DNA from: Eubacteriales bacterium | GTDB lineage: Bacteria > Bacillota > Clostridia > Lachnospirales > Lachnospiraceae | Reading direction: 5' to 3' | Assembly: GCA_030536855.1 (NCBI GenBank) | Contig: JAUNPK010000010.1 | Span: 1 to 64,000, forward strand | DNA length: 64,000 bases | In this document: positions 23,615-33,475 of the stretch, piece by piece | Position numbering within the stretch: the first letter of the stretch is position 1 | How the letters are laid out: each line of letters opens with the position of its first letter | The notes under the pieces: model-generated | Told to the model about the DNA's origin: nothing | Database searches by the model: none | The model's input: the letters and a program-made list of their open reading frames with translations, nothing else | Made by a program: the position numbers and the translations under genes

Positions 23615-25348
23615 TTAGTATCCTCCAATATCCATTCGTTTTTCAAAATCTTCAAGCTTTAAAGGTTTATCAAAAACATATCCCTGAACAATATTGCATC
23701 CGGCATTTTTTAAGTATTCCAGCTGGCTCTCATTTTCCACGCCCTCTGTTACAGTCTCCATATCCAAATCTCTTGCAAGCTTTACAATCGACTCAAATAC
23801 AAGTATATCCTTGCTCTTACCCGGATAATCCCCCTGAAGAGGAACAAATGCTTTGTCTATCTTTAACCTGTCAAATCCTGTTTTCTTAAGCATGTTAAGA
23901 GACGAATATCCTTTACCAAAATCATCGATAGATGCAGAAATTCCGGCTCCATGTAATTGTGCAATCACTTCTGACATTACTTCATAATCTTCATAATTCT
24001 CGCTCTCGGTAAATTCTATCTCTATGTATTTTCTGTCAATGTCGTGTTTATTTAAAATATTTACAATATCCCTGACAAGATATTGATTGTAAAGATTGCT
24101 TTTGGAAAAATTAACGGAAATCCTTACCATATTTCTTCCTTCCTTTTTCCATTTGCAAAATGTTTCGCAAACTGATTCAAGCATATAAAATGAGAGTCTG
24201 CGTATATGTCCGCTTTTTTCAAAAGCAGTTATGAATTTCTCCGGCATTATAATCCTGCCATTATAATTCCACCTTACCAGCGACTCAGCTCCTACCAGTT
24301 TTCTTGTGTTTACATCTACCTTAGGCTGAAAATACACTTCAAATTCTTTGTTATTCATAGCCTTATCAAAGTCTGCAAGAATCTCTTTTTCCTTCATTAC
24401 ACTCTTTAATATCTCATTTGAGAAAAAGAAAGTATCACGCTTAGGGTCATCTTTGGATGCCTGAAATGCCACGCTTACCCTAAGCATTATTTCATCAGGA
24501 ATTTTGCACCCGTCAAGATGGGCAGCTCCCACCGTTGCTCCAAACACAAATTCTTTGGAAATAGTTTCATTACTGTAGGATATGTGAACATCCTGTATGC
24601 GAACAAGAAAATTAGGTGTTACAAACTTCTTCAAAATTACAACAAAATTGTCTCCACCGAGACGGCATACATTTCCATTGTTGCCAACCATATTTTTTAT
24701 TGTATTGGCATAAATTTTCATTACTTCATGACCTTCATTATAGGAAAAAACATTATTGACATACTTAAAATTTCTTACATTAAAGTAAAATCCGTCATAT
24801 TCGCCTATTACTCCATCATCAATAAGCTTATCAGCATACTTCATAAGCCCCATCAGATTAGGAATTCCGGTTGGAATATCCGTAACAGCATTTCGGGCGA
24901 TTCCTGACTGGGTTACAGCATTAATATACTTCGTATAAACTGCATTGCTTATTAATTCCACATCGTTAAAACTGTATTCATCCCATGTGTATCCTTTTTT
25001 AGGATATATAAGCATTTCTGTCTTCAAACTAATCTGATTAACATATTCTTTGACAAAGCAGTCCGGGTTTGCTAAATCTTCATCCTCTTCTGCCTCTGTT
25101 AAAACGCCATCCGTTAAAGGATATAAAACCATAGTTTTACATCTCTGTCCCCTATCATTCTCATCTTTTATTTTACTTAAAGGATTTTCTATCTCATATT
25201 GTCTTACTTTAACAACACCAATATGAAGCTTTTCATCCAGTAAGTTTATTGCTGAATTTATATTTTGAAAGCAATCTTCAATATTTCTATCTGATTTATA
25301 AATTTCCTTGAAAAATTTTTCTATATAATCTTGTGTAAATATTTTCAT
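23615..25348 (-). CDS. Degenerate GGDEF / active EAL protein
   Basis: The 577-aa soluble protein has an N-terminal sensory-like region of about 150 aa, a GGDEF-type domain whose signature reads RLGGDNFVVIL (GGDNF, so cyclase activity is unlikely), and an EAL domain. The EAL residues are conserved: GAESLVRW, ISVNFSK, IEFTES, IDDFGKGYSSL, KIDKAF, VTEGVEN and VQGYVFDKPL. It should hydrolyse c-di-GMP to pGpG. No membrane segment is seen. AGGAG precedes ATG 25348. It may be co-transcribed with the VanY gene 31 bp downstream. Confidence 0.92.
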   Translation of the reverse strand: MKIFTQDYIEKFFKEIYKSDRNIEDCFQNINSAINLLDEKLHIGVVKVRQYEIENPLSKIKDENDRGQRCKTMVLYPLTDGVLTEAEEDEDLANPDCFVKEYVNQISLKTEMLIYPKKGYTWDEYSFNDVELISNAVYTKYINAVTQSGIARNAVTDIPTGIPNLMGLMKYADKLIDDGVIGEYDGFYFNVRNFKYVNNVFSYNEGHEVMKIYANTIKNMVGNNGNVCRLGGDNFVVILKKFVTPNFLVRIQDVHISYSNETISKEFVFGATVGAAHLDGCKIPDEIMLRVSVAFQASKDDPKRDTFFFSNEILKSVMKEKEILADFDKAMNNKEFEVYFQPKVDVNTRKLVGAESLVRWNYNGRIIMPEKFITAFEKSGHIRRLSFYMLESVCETFCKWKKEGRNMVRISVNFSKSNLYNQYLVRDIVNILNKHDIDRKYIEIEFTESENYEDYEVMSEVIAQLHGAGISASIDDFGKGYSSLNMLKKTGFDRLKIDKAFVPLQGDYPGKSKDILVFESIVKLARDLDMETVTEGVENESQLEYLKNAGCNIVQGYVFDKPLKLEDFEKRMDIGGY

Positions 25349-25466
25349 AAATTTCTCCTGAATTCTTTATTACATTTTCCTATACATAATATCAAATCAT
25401 AAGGGCTAAAAAAACCCTTATTTTTATAATATAAATGTATAATAATTTTTTTAGCTTTAAAATATG

Positions 25467-26858
25467 TCAAATTATCTTTTTTAGGTACTTAAGGGCATTT
25501 TCCAGTTCATCCGGGTTCATATTTGAATAATTTAAGATAAACTGATGCTTATTCTGCTTTTTCTTTTCCGTGTCAAAATCCGCAACAGTAACAATCTTAA
25601 TCTTCTTTTCCCATAACTTTTCCTTAACATATTCATCTGACACCTTGGTATTAAACTGCAACAGAAAATGCAGCCCTGAATCATTCTCCAGAATTTCACA
25701 CTCATTATTGGAAAAAATATTTCTTATTGTCTGTAATATCTGAGTCCTCTTTCTTCCATAATGCAGTCTCATCCTATTAATATGCTTTTCGAAATATCCT
25801 TTTTTTATGAAAGAAGCCAGCGTATACTGTTCAAATGTAGATACTGTGCAGGAATAAAATGACAGCTGTTCATAATAGCGATTCGCTAGGTGTCTTGGCA
25901 AAACCATATAACTGATACGAATTGTGGATGCCAGTGACTTGGAAAATGTGTTCATATATATAACTTTTTCACAGGCATCTATACTTTGCAATGGTGGAAT
26001 TGGCTTTCCATTCAGTCTGAATTCACTGTCATAATCATCTTCTATAATATATCTGCTTTCTTTTTCATTTGCCCATGCTAACAGTTCATATCTTCGATTA
26101 ACCGGCATGGTAATTCCTGTTGGAAAATGGTGAGTAGGACTGATATGGGCTATATCCGCTTTTACCTTCCTTAAATCGTCCACCACAACTCCCTGTTCAT
26201 CCAATCCCGCTGACTTGCAGCATACATCATTGCTTTTGTATATTGCATATAATTTTTTATAACCCGGATTTTCAATACAATAAATTTTATCCTTACCCAG
26301 CAGTTTTATTAAAAGACCATACAGGTATTCTGTTCCCGCACCCACAATTATCTGATTAGGATCCACTGACATTCCTCTGAAGGAGGACAGATGCTCTGCA
26401 ATGGCTTCCCTTAACTCATATACGCCTCCACAAGGTGAAATTTCAAGAAGTTCTCCCTCTCTGTTGGAAATTGTATCCCTCATAAGTCTCGCCCATATAG
26501 AAAACGGGAAATTATCCACCTCTATTTTATTGGATGAAAAATCAAATACTATTTCTTCTCTCACAGGAACCTTAATATCCATAGAGGCTTTTTCAGGTCT
26601 TTTAACCTTCTTAAAGTCCGTTATATCTGCTACATAATATCCCTTTTTAGGAATGGCATATATATATCCCTCACTTATTAACTGGTCATAAGCATTTTGA
26701 ATTGTAATGGTACTAACGCCATTATTTTTCGCGAAACTTCTTTTTGAAGGTAGCTTTATCCCCGTGGAAAGATTTCCCTCCAATATATCCTCTTTTATGC
26801 ATTTGTACACATATTCGTAAAGGGGTCCGTCAACATTTTCAAAATTATATGTTAGCAT
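25467..26858 (-). CDS. pdxR: MocR/PdxR-type regulator (GntR HTH + aminotransferase fold)
   Basis: The 463-aa protein joins a GntR winged helix (about 1-75: LPSKRSFAKNNGVSTITIQNAYDQLISEGYIYAIPKKGYYV) to a class I aminotransferase-like domain. The expected PLP lysine is in TFSKSLASTIRISY. It is divergent from pdxS and pdxT, 156 bp away. That position is characteristic of PdxR, which senses pyridoxal phosphate and controls its synthesis. The symbol is given from domain and context. Confidence 0.88.
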   Translation of the reverse strand: MLTYNFENVDGPLYEYVYKCIKEDILEGNLSTGIKLPSKRSFAKNNGVSTITIQNAYDQLISEGYIYAIPKKGYYVADITDFKKVKRPEKASMDIKVPVREEIVFDFSSNKIEVDNFPFSIWARLMRDTISNREGELLEISPCGGVYELREAIAEHLSSFRGMSVDPNQIIVGAGTEYLYGLLIKLLGKDKIYCIENPGYKKLYAIYKSNDVCCKSAGLDEQGVVVDDLRKVKADIAHISPTHHFPTGITMPVNRRYELLAWANEKESRYIIEDDYDSEFRLNGKPIPPLQSIDACEKVIYMNTFSKSLASTIRISYMVLPRHLANRYYEQLSFYSCTVSTFEQYTLASFIKKGYFEKHINRMRLHYGRKRTQILQTIRNIFSNNECEILENDSGLHFLLQFNTKVSDEYVKEKLWEKKIKIVTVADFDTEKKKQNKHQFILNYSNMNPDELENALKYLKKII

Positions 26859-27014
26859 ACTCTTCTACTCCTCATTCTGACATATAAAAATAATGTAATT
26901 TGAATATTTTTTTATATCCAGATTCAATATACTATTGTCCATATCAAAAATCAAGGCAAAGATGCTATCCACACTAATCAATGTGCATAAAGCATCCGCC
27001 GAATGGAGGAAAAT
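26859..27014. promoter_or_regulatory. pdxR-pdxST divergent control region
   Basis: It contains the inverted repeat CAATA-TAC-TATTG at 26925-26937, which includes a TATACT box with a poor -35 for pdxS, as expected for an activated promoter. In the pdxS leader, GATGCT (26961-26966) pairs with AGCATC (26991-26996) with an inner CACA/TGTG stem, just before the GGAGG site. Confidence 0.5.
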
Positions 27015-27890
27015 ATGGATAAGACAAGATACGAATTAAACAAGGGCTTAGCACAAATGCTCAAAGGTGGAGTTATTATGGATGTAACTACACCTGAACA
27101 GGCAAAAATCGCTGAAGCTGCCGGTGCCTGTGCTGTTATGGCACTTGAAAGAATTCCTGCTGATATAAGAGCTGCCGGTGGTGTATCAAGAATGAGTGAC
27201 CCTAAGATGATTAAGGGTATTCAGGATGCAGTCAGTATACCTGTAATGGCAAAATGCAGAATAGGTCATTTTGTTGAAGCTCAGGTTTTACAGGCAATTG
27301 AAATAGACTATATCGATGAGTCAGAGGTTCTCTCTCCTGCAGATGATGTTTACCATATTGATAAGACTAAATTTGATGTTCCATTTGTATGCGGAGCCAG
27401 AGATTTAGGCGAAGCATTAAGAAGAATCAACGAGGGTGCTTCAATGATAAGAACCAAAGGCGAACCGGGTACAGGAGACATTGTTCAGGCTGTACGACAC
27501 ATGAGGAAAATGAACTCAGAAATCAGAAAAATCACATCTATGCAGACTGATGAGCTTTATGAAGAAGCTAAGCAGCTTCAGGTTCCTTATGAACTGGTTC
27601 AGTATGTCCATGAAAATGGTTCACTCCCTGTTGTAAACTTTGCCGCAGGAGGGGTTGCCACACCTGCTGATGCAGCTCTTATGATGCAGCTCGGCGCTGA
27701 GGGAGTATTTGTAGGTTCTGGTATTTTCAAGTCAGGTGATCCTGCAAAACGTGCCTCTGCAATCGTTCAGGCTGTTACAAATTATACTGACGCAAGACTT
27801 ATCGCTGAACTTTCAGAAGACCTGGGAGAAGCTATGGTTGGAATCAATGCAAACGAAATTGAACTTATCATGGAAGAAAGAGGAAAGTAA
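27015..27890 (+). CDS. pdxS: Pyridoxal 5'-phosphate synthase, lyase subunit
   Basis: PdxS makes PLP from ribose 5-phosphate, glyceraldehyde 3-phosphate and ammonia supplied by PdxT. The 291-aa TIM barrel is highly typical: [60 protein letters not shown] with the catalytic lysine region, and [33 protein letters not shown] 27015 follows GGAGG by 5 nt; the in-frame ATG at 27003 overlaps the ribosome site. It forms an operon with pdxT 52 bp downstream. Confidence 0.98.
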   Translation: MDKTRYELNKGLAQMLKGGVIMDVTTPEQAKIAEAAGACAVMALERIPADIRAAGGVSRMSDPKMIKGIQDAVSIPVMAKCRIGHFVEAQVLQAIEIDYIDESEVLSPADDVYHIDKTKFDVPFVCGARDLGEALRRINEGASMIRTKGEPGTGDIVQAVRHMRKMNSEIRKITSMQTDELYEEAKQLQVPYELVQYVHENGSLPVVNFAAGGVATPADAALMMQLGAEGVFVGSGIFKSGDPAKRASAIVQAVTNYTDARLIAELSEDLGEAMVGINANEIELIMEERGK

Positions 27891-27942
27891 TATTCCTTAA
27901 ATTGTTTTCTTAAAAAATACTGAGTAAAAACGGAGGGTAAAT

Positions 27943-28524
27943 ATGAAAATTGGTGTCCTGGCTGTACAAGGAGCATTTATTGAACATGAAAGAATTATTA
28001 AAGCCCTTGGAGCTGATTGTGTGGAAATACGACAAAAAGCTGATTTGGAAGGAATAGACGGAATAATACTTCCCGGAGGTGAAAGCACCGTTCAGGGAAA
28101 ATTATTGCGAAAACTGGATATGCTGGATACATTAAAAGAGATGATAGCTAACGGGTTACCAACCCTTGCAACCTGTGCCGGATTTATTCTTTTATCAGAA
28201 AAGATTGAAAATGACGACACCGTCCATATAGGTACAATGCCTGTTACAATCAAGCGAAATGCATATGGAAGACAAATTTCCAGCTTTACTACAACCGGTT
28301 CGCTTACAGGTTTAAACGATATTCCTATGGTATTTATACGTGCTCCTTTTGTAGAAAACGTTGAAGATGGTGTCGAGGTTCTCTCTGAGATTGACGGACA
28401 CATTGTGGCTGCACAATATAAGAATCAAATCGGATTATCTTTCCATCCGGAATTAACAAAAGATTACAGAATACACCAAATGTTTATAGATCTGGTAAAA
28501 CAACAAAAGCGACACGCTGCTTAG
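27943..28524 (+). CDS. pdxT: Pyridoxal 5'-phosphate synthase, glutaminase subunit
   Basis: The 193-aa class I glutamine amidotransferase delivers ammonia to PdxS. The nucleophile is in LATCAGFILL and the His-Glu pair in SFHPELTKD near the C-terminus. The start MKIGVLAVQGAFIEHE and the loop LPGGESTVQGKL are diagnostic. GGAGG lies 7 nt before ATG 27943. A palindromic repeat and a terminator follow. Confidence 0.97.
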   Translation: MKIGVLAVQGAFIEHERIIKALGADCVEIRQKADLEGIDGIILPGGESTVQGKLLRKLDMLDTLKEMIANGLPTLATCAGFILLSEKIENDDTVHIGTMPVTIKRNAYGRQISSFTTTGSLTGLNDIPMVFIRAPFVENVEDGVEVLSEIDGHIVAAQYKNQIGLSFHPELTKDYRIHQMFIDLVKQQKRHAA

Positions 28525-28550
28525 TGTAACTAACCAAGATCATCTCCTAA

Positions 28551-28600
28551 AAAAATTTATAAAAATTTAATGGGGTCTGACCCCATTAAATTTTTATAAA
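28551..28600. repeat. GGGGTCTGACCCC palindrome, copy c
   Basis: A single core centred near 28577 with long mirror arms, TTTATAAAAATTTAAT and ATTAAATTTTTATAAA, giving one uninterrupted palindrome. It lies between pdxT and the convergent aldolase gene. Confidence 0.9.
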
Positions 28601-28610
28601 TAAAAAAGAA

Positions 28611-28642
28611 GACTGTAGCACCTATAAATAAGTGATGCAGTC
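28611..28642. terminator. Bidirectional terminator between pdxT and KDPG aldolase
   Basis: GACTGTAGCAC and GTGATGCAGTC form an 11-bp arm pair with two mismatches, flanked by A-rich sequence on the left and TTTT on the right. Confidence 0.7.
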
Positions 28643-28685
28643 TCCTTTTATGTATTTACATCTTTATTGACGTTTTGGTTTTCAA

Positions 28686-29324
28686 TTAACCACGGATGCT
28701 CTTAACAAGAGAAACAGCCTCAGCTGTCATTTCCTTAATCTTGTCAAACTCACCAGCTTTGATTAAGTCACCCTTAACCATCCAGCTACCACCACAACAG
28801 AAGATCTTATCGCATGCAAGATATTCTGAAATGTTCTTAGCATTGATTCCACCTGTTGGCATAATTCTTACGCTTGTGTATGCTGCACACATAGCCTTGA
28901 TCATTGCAAGTCCACCTGCTGCTTCTGCCGGGAAGAACTTAACTCTTGTAAGTCCACGCTTAACAGCCTGAGCAAGCTCTGAAGGTGTAACGATACCAGG
29001 AACAACTTCTATATTCTTAGAGATACAGTAATCAACGATTTCCGGATCAAAACCAGGGCTTACGATTAAAGAAGCGCCTGCTGCTACTGCACGATCAACC
29101 TGCTCTGTTGTAAGAACTGTACCTGCTGCAAGTACCATATCAGGATATGCTTCATGCATTCTGCGGATAGATTCCTCTGCTGCTGCCGTACGGAAAGTAA
29201 CCTCAGCACATGGAAGTCCACCTTCATATAATGCCTTAGCTAAAGGAAGTGCATCCTCTGCATCGTTTAATACTACTACCGGAATTACTCCAAGTTCTTC
29301 AAATTTGTCTGCCATTGTACTCAT
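28686..29324 (-). CDS. eda: 2-dehydro-3-deoxy-phosphogluconate / KHG aldolase
   Basis: The 212-aa class I aldolase cleaves KDPG to pyruvate and glyceraldehyde 3-phosphate. Family landmarks are ALYEGGLPCAEVTFRT (catalytic Glu), AAGTVLTTEQVDRAVAAGASLIVSPGFDP, and the Schiff-base region RVKFFPAEAAGG, then IMPTGGINAKN for phosphate binding. It stands alone, with no 2-keto-3-deoxygluconate kinase or uronate genes nearby, although pectin/uronate use would fit a Lachnospira-like host. The ATG at 29324 has AAAGGGG about 13 nt upstream; ATG 29315 is an alternative. Confidence 0.95.
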   Translation of the reverse strand: MSTMADKFEELGVIPVVVLNDAEDALPLAKALYEGGLPCAEVTFRTAAAEESIRRMHEAYPDMVLAAGTVLTTEQVDRAVAAGASLIVSPGFDPEIVDYCISKNIEVVPGIVTPSELAQAVKRGLTRVKFFPAEAAGGLAMIKAMCAAYTSVRIMPTGGINAKNISEYLACDKIFCCGGSWMVKGDLIKAGEFDKIKEMTAEAVSLVKSIRG

Positions 29325-29489
29325 AATGTCTATAGACCCCTTTCTTTATTGCCATCATATATGATAGCTTGTCATTCTCTAATAATTATATACATTTTTG
29401 AAAAAATGTGAAGATACTATATTGTTTTTTTACTAAGTTTTTTATTCCAATATTTTACTTAGTTTTCCCACTGATTTTTTTAAATAAAG

Positions 29490-29553
29490 TATAGTACGTA
29501 TAGTACATATAATTGTTTAATTTCTTGACTAAAATTCCTAATATCATTAAAAT
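29490..29553 (+). promoter_or_regulatory. Promoter of the MATE gene with a 9-bp triplet
   Basis: TTGACT (29525-29530) and TAAAAT (29548-29553) are spaced by 17 nt. Just upstream, three tandem 9-mers TATAGTACG-TATAGTACA-TATAATTGT (29490-29516) could be a regulator site. The 300-bp stretch between the aldolase and MATE genes holds nothing else evident. Confidence 0.5.
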
Positions 29554-29618
29554 AAGTTCTTGCACGTTAAATTTATACAAGTTAATCATAGATATTAAAT
29601 ATATTAGTGGAGGTAAAA

Positions 29619-30980
29619 ATGAAAGATAAAACACAACAAATATTCAGGGATGCGCCTGTACCTAAGGCAGTTCTCACTAACGTAATTCCGTCTATAGTCA
29701 GTATGTTAATGGTTCTTGTCTATAATCTTGCAGACACATTTTTCATCGGTCAGACAAAGAATCCATTAATGGTTGCAGCTGTTTCCATTGCAACACCTGC
29801 ATTCCTGTTATTCATGGCAATAGGTATGCTCTTCGGAATAGGCGGCACGTCAATGATAAGCCGTATGCTTGGAGAAGGAAAGAAAGACATTGCAAAAAAG
29901 GCATCCTCTTTCTGTTTCTGGACAGGCACAATAATAGGCGTGATTTCTCTGGTGCTTGTTTCCATATTCAGTGCACCAATATGCCGTCTTATTGGTGCCA
30001 GCGACGCCACAATAGGATACGCATCTGAATACCTTTCAATAGTAGCATTGGGGATTCCCTTCCTCATAATCAGCAATTCTTTCAGCAACATAATCCGTTC
30101 GGAAGGACAAGCAACCGTTGCCATGATGGGAATGATAATAGGTAATATTATAAATATAATTCTTGATCCTCTAATGATCCTGGTATTGGGATGGAATGTT
30201 GCAGGTGCAGCCATTGCCACCGTATTGGGAAACGTTTTTTCAGCAGTTTTTTATATTGCACATCTGCTTTCAAAAAAATCAATGCTTTCAATCAATCCAA
30301 AAGACTATACCCTGGATAAAAAAGTATCTCTGGGTGTATTAGCAATAGGAATACCTGCCTCATTAAACAGTATTCTTATGAGTGTATCCAACATTGCCAT
30401 TAACACATTTATGTCAGCTCATGGAGACATTCCTGTTGCCGGACTGGGTGTGGCAATGAAGGTGAATATGATTGCTGTTATGCTTCTTATCGGTGTAGGT
30501 ACGGGAATACAGCCTCTGTTGGGCTACTGTTTCGGTGCTGGAAATGATAAGAGATATAAGGCAGTACTTAAATTTTCACTCTGCTTCGCATTTGGATTAA
30601 GTATAATAATGACTTGTGTATGTTACTTTGGGGCTGCGCCTCTTGCCAAGGCCTTTCTTGATGATAACGAAGCCTTTGGTTATGCCTTCTCCTTCTCCAG
30701 AATATATATACTTTCAGGTCCGATTCTCGGTATCCTCTTCGTATTTATGAATGCGATACAATCCATGGGAGCAGCCATACCTTCGCTTATTCTTTCTGTA
30801 AGCCGACAGGGAATCATATACTTCCCTATACTTATTACCATAAATTTGGTGAGCAACTCTCCTACTCACCTTGCAATGACTCAGCCAATGACAGATTATC
30901 TGGCAATGATATTATCAGCTGTGCTGTTTGCAATTGCTTATAAAAAATATTTTAAATTAAAAAGGGGTCAGACCCCATAA
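29619..30980 (+). CDS. MATE family efflux transporter
   Basis: The 453-aa protein has twelve membrane helices in two related halves, with family features such as VYNLADTFFIGQT near the start, IGGTSMISRMLGEGKKDIAKKASS, and LGVAMKVNMIAVMLLIGVGTGIQPLLGYCFGAGN in the second half. It exports drugs or metabolites using sodium or protons. ATG 29619 is 5 nt after GGAGG. The last codons and stop (RGQTP) are encoded by the dispersed palindrome at 30964, so the natural C-terminus was replaced. Confidence 0.93.
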   Translation: MKDKTQQIFRDAPVPKAVLTNVIPSIVSMLMVLVYNLADTFFIGQTKNPLMVAAVSIATPAFLLFMAIGMLFGIGGTSMISRMLGEGKKDIAKKASSFCFWTGTIIGVISLVLVSIFSAPICRLIGASDATIGYASEYLSIVALGIPFLIISNSFSNIIRSEGQATVAMMGMIIGNIINIILDPLMILVLGWNVAGAAIATVLGNVFSAVFYIAHLLSKKSMLSINPKDYTLDKKVSLGVLAIGIPASLNSILMSVSNIAINTFMSAHGDIPVAGLGVAMKVNMIAVMLLIGVGTGIQPLLGYCFGAGNDKRYKAVLKFSLCFAFGLSIIMTCVCYFGAAPLAKAFLDDNEAFGYAFSFSRIYILSGPILGILFVFMNAIQSMGAAIPSLILSVSRQGIIYFPILITINLVSNSPTHLAMTQPMTDYLAMILSAVLFAIAYKKYFKLKRGQTP

Positions 30981-31036
30981 AATTTTTATAAACTTTTCCA
31001 GAAAAAGTTTATAAAAAATTTATGGGGTCTGACCCC
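30964..31036. repeat. GGGGTCTGACCCC palindrome, copy d (double, inside MATE 3' end)
   Basis: Two cores face each other with AAAATTTTTATAAAC/GTTTATAAA arms. The left core encodes the last codons and stop of the MATE gene. The right end lies a few bp from the stop codon of the converging EAL gene. Confidence 0.92.
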
Positions 31037-31043
31037 CCCCTGG

Positions 31044-33335
31044 TTACAGGTCATATTTACTCTCAAATTCTTCAATTCTTAATGGTTTTGAAAAGTAATA
31101 ACCCTGGAATATATTACATCCCATTTCTGAGAGTTTTGTGACCTGTTCCTGTGTTTCCACACCTTCCGTTACTATCTTAAGTCCAAGCACCTTAGCAAGC
31201 CCTATAATCATATTAATAATATCCCAACTTCTTTTCCCTGTTTCATCATCCTTCTCGTCAAGCTGTAAAAATCCCATATCAAGCTTAAGAACATCCACTT
31301 TAATCTCTTTAAGCATATTCAATGAAGAATATCCGCTGCCGAAATCATCCATTTCAACTTCGAAGCCGTAATCTCTAAGCCTGTTAATAAGAATTTTGTG
31401 AGTTTCCTTTTCCTTTATAAATACGGTTTCTGTTATTTCCAATTTAAGCATTTTAGGATCAATTCCATATGTTTTCACAAAACCGGTAAATGCACTGTAT
31501 ATGTCTACGTGGTACATATCATCCGGAGAGATATTTACTGAAATATACCAGTCTTTCTTTCCTTCATCTTCCCATTCTTTGAGTTTTATGGCAGCCTGCT
31601 CCCAAATATAATAGTCAAGCTTCCATATAAGTCCGGTATTTTCAAATATTGGGATAAATTCATTAGGTGCTATTATACCCTTATCAGGGTGCTCCCATCT
31701 TACAAGTGCTTCCGCTCCAATCACTTTTCCGTCTTTTGTCGCCTGAGGCTGTAAATACATTTTAAACATACCGCTTTTCAGCGCTTCTTCAAATTCACCT
31801 ACAATTCTCTTCTCGTTATGTGATTTCTCGAGAATCTTTTCATCATAATAGATTACACTTCTTGAGTATTCATTGGTGATAGAATCTATTGCCATTCTGC
31901 ATTTGTCACACATAACGTATGCAGGTTCACTATAATCCTGGATTTTATAAACTCCCACTGCAATACGCATTTTATAAAGATTACTGCTGAATTCATTCTC
32001 TATTTCCTTTATAAACTGAATCAGCTGATTTTCATTATACCTTTCTGCAGGAACCAGCCACGCAAAAGCATCACCGGAAATTCTTCCGTACACATCTTTT
32101 TTATAATTGTGAGATATACCCCGGGCGATACTCTTAAGCACTTCATTTCCCCGTTCCTGTCCGAACAGCTCATTAAAAATCTTAAATTCTGTTATGTCGG
32201 AACATACAAGATAATAATCCTTTTCAGAATTGTCCCTTAATGCTATCTCAACATTCTGATAGAAATACTCTCTTCTGTATAAGCCCGTAAGTTCGTCATG
32301 AGCCATTCTGTAGTGACGTCTCTTAAATTCCTCTACTTCCTCTGTTCTGTCATGCATAACAAAGAAGAAGCCTATTTCCTCATTGTTGTCGTCTATTATT
32401 TTATTATAACGGCATTCAAAATAGACACTGATCCCATCATAATCAAATACATCATCCCAGCATTCTTCTTTAAGAGATTTATCTTTTCTGTTCTCAATCC
32501 AGTTGCTGAAATAATCATATGTAAGCCTTGCAAACTTTTCATCTTTCAGAACCTTTTTTGCTGTTTCATTCTGATAAACACATTTCCCCCATAAATCAAA
32601 CACACAGACAACATCGCTCATCTCTGCCACAAGATAGGAAAGTGTCTTCTTTTCCAATCCTTTGGGAATAAAAATGAGAGAGAAATAGCATATTGCAACT
32701 GAAGCAATTCCATATAAAAATATGGAAGAATCCACAGGAAAACTGTTAAAAATACTAATAATATTAGCCATAAGTATAACTATAAAAGAAACCAGCACCA
32801 TGGCATATTTGCTCTTATAAAATTTAGGCACTGAATTTATTTTTTTAACGTACATATAAAGAATTATACATTCCAGGGCACCAACAAGCGCAAAATGTAA
32901 GAAGAAAGGAACTTTGAGAGAACATATATCATAAAATAATTCCCCGTTCCATTCCACCTGCATTATGTCAAAAGCATGCTTAAAAAAGATATTGAGAATC
33001 ATATTACATGAGTCGGCAACATATAAAACAAATGCCACTTTTCTTGCCATACCTGTATTCTTCAATACACCGGTATATTCACTGGTATATTTAAGCATTA
33101 CCACCATAAACCATATAAGCATTGCCATATACAGATTAATGAAAATCAGCCCACTCTCGTACGTCTTTGATAAAATAACAAAGAAATATATAATAATAGA
33201 TATAATTCCACACGATAAAAGAGCCAGAATCCAACGTTTTAATTCCACGTTATCCTTCCGGCTCTTAACTGTAACAAAACACAAGATAACAAAGATTGCC
33301 ATAACTGCTAAAAGCGCAACTAAAAACATCTTCAT
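31044..33335 (-). CDS. 7TM-PAS-GGDEF(degenerate)-EAL protein
   Basis: The 763-aa protein starts with about seven membrane helices (1-220, a histidine-kinase N-terminal 7TM-like sensor), followed by a PAS region (WGKCVYQNETAKKVLKDEKF), a GGDEF domain with the signature lost (RISGDAFAWL), and an EAL domain. EAL residues are complete: GAEALVRWEH, ISVNISP, LEITET, MDDFGSGYSSL, LKLDMGFL, VTEGVET and FQGYYFSKPL. It is expected to degrade c-di-GMP at the membrane in response to an unknown signal. GGAGG lies 8 nt before ATG 33335. Confidence 0.92.
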   Translation of the reverse strand: MKMFLVALLAVMAIFVILCFVTVKSRKDNVELKRWILALLSCGIISIIIYFFVILSKTYESGLIFINLYMAMLIWFMVVMLKYTSEYTGVLKNTGMARKVAFVLYVADSCNMILNIFFKHAFDIMQVEWNGELFYDICSLKVPFFLHFALVGALECIILYMYVKKINSVPKFYKSKYAMVLVSFIVILMANIISIFNSFPVDSSIFLYGIASVAICYFSLIFIPKGLEKKTLSYLVAEMSDVVCVFDLWGKCVYQNETAKKVLKDEKFARLTYDYFSNWIENRKDKSLKEECWDDVFDYDGISVYFECRYNKIIDDNNEEIGFFFVMHDRTEEVEEFKRRHYRMAHDELTGLYRREYFYQNVEIALRDNSEKDYYLVCSDITEFKIFNELFGQERGNEVLKSIARGISHNYKKDVYGRISGDAFAWLVPAERYNENQLIQFIKEIENEFSSNLYKMRIAVGVYKIQDYSEPAYVMCDKCRMAIDSITNEYSRSVIYYDEKILEKSHNEKRIVGEFEEALKSGMFKMYLQPQATKDGKVIGAEALVRWEHPDKGIIAPNEFIPIFENTGLIWKLDYYIWEQAAIKLKEWEDEGKKDWYISVNISPDDMYHVDIYSAFTGFVKTYGIDPKMLKLEITETVFIKEKETHKILINRLRDYGFEVEMDDFGSGYSSLNMLKEIKVDVLKLDMGFLQLDEKDDETGKRSWDIINMIIGLAKVLGLKIVTEGVETQEQVTKLSEMGCNIFQGYYFSKPLRIEEFESKYDL

Positions 33336-33475
33336 AATCTCTTCCTCCTTTGCTCATCCAAACACAATGTCTAGATTATAGCATTGAGTTTTATGTTTTT
33401 CCACCCAATTATATAAAATATATGAATTTTCCCCCATTAAGTAGGTACCGGGGTACCATTTCCAACAAAATATGC

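Noticed and set aside
33440-33460. GGTACC repeat between two c-di-GMP genes, similar to the marR operator core
   Set aside because: Only the six central bases match; the flanking TTGA/TCAA parts are absent.
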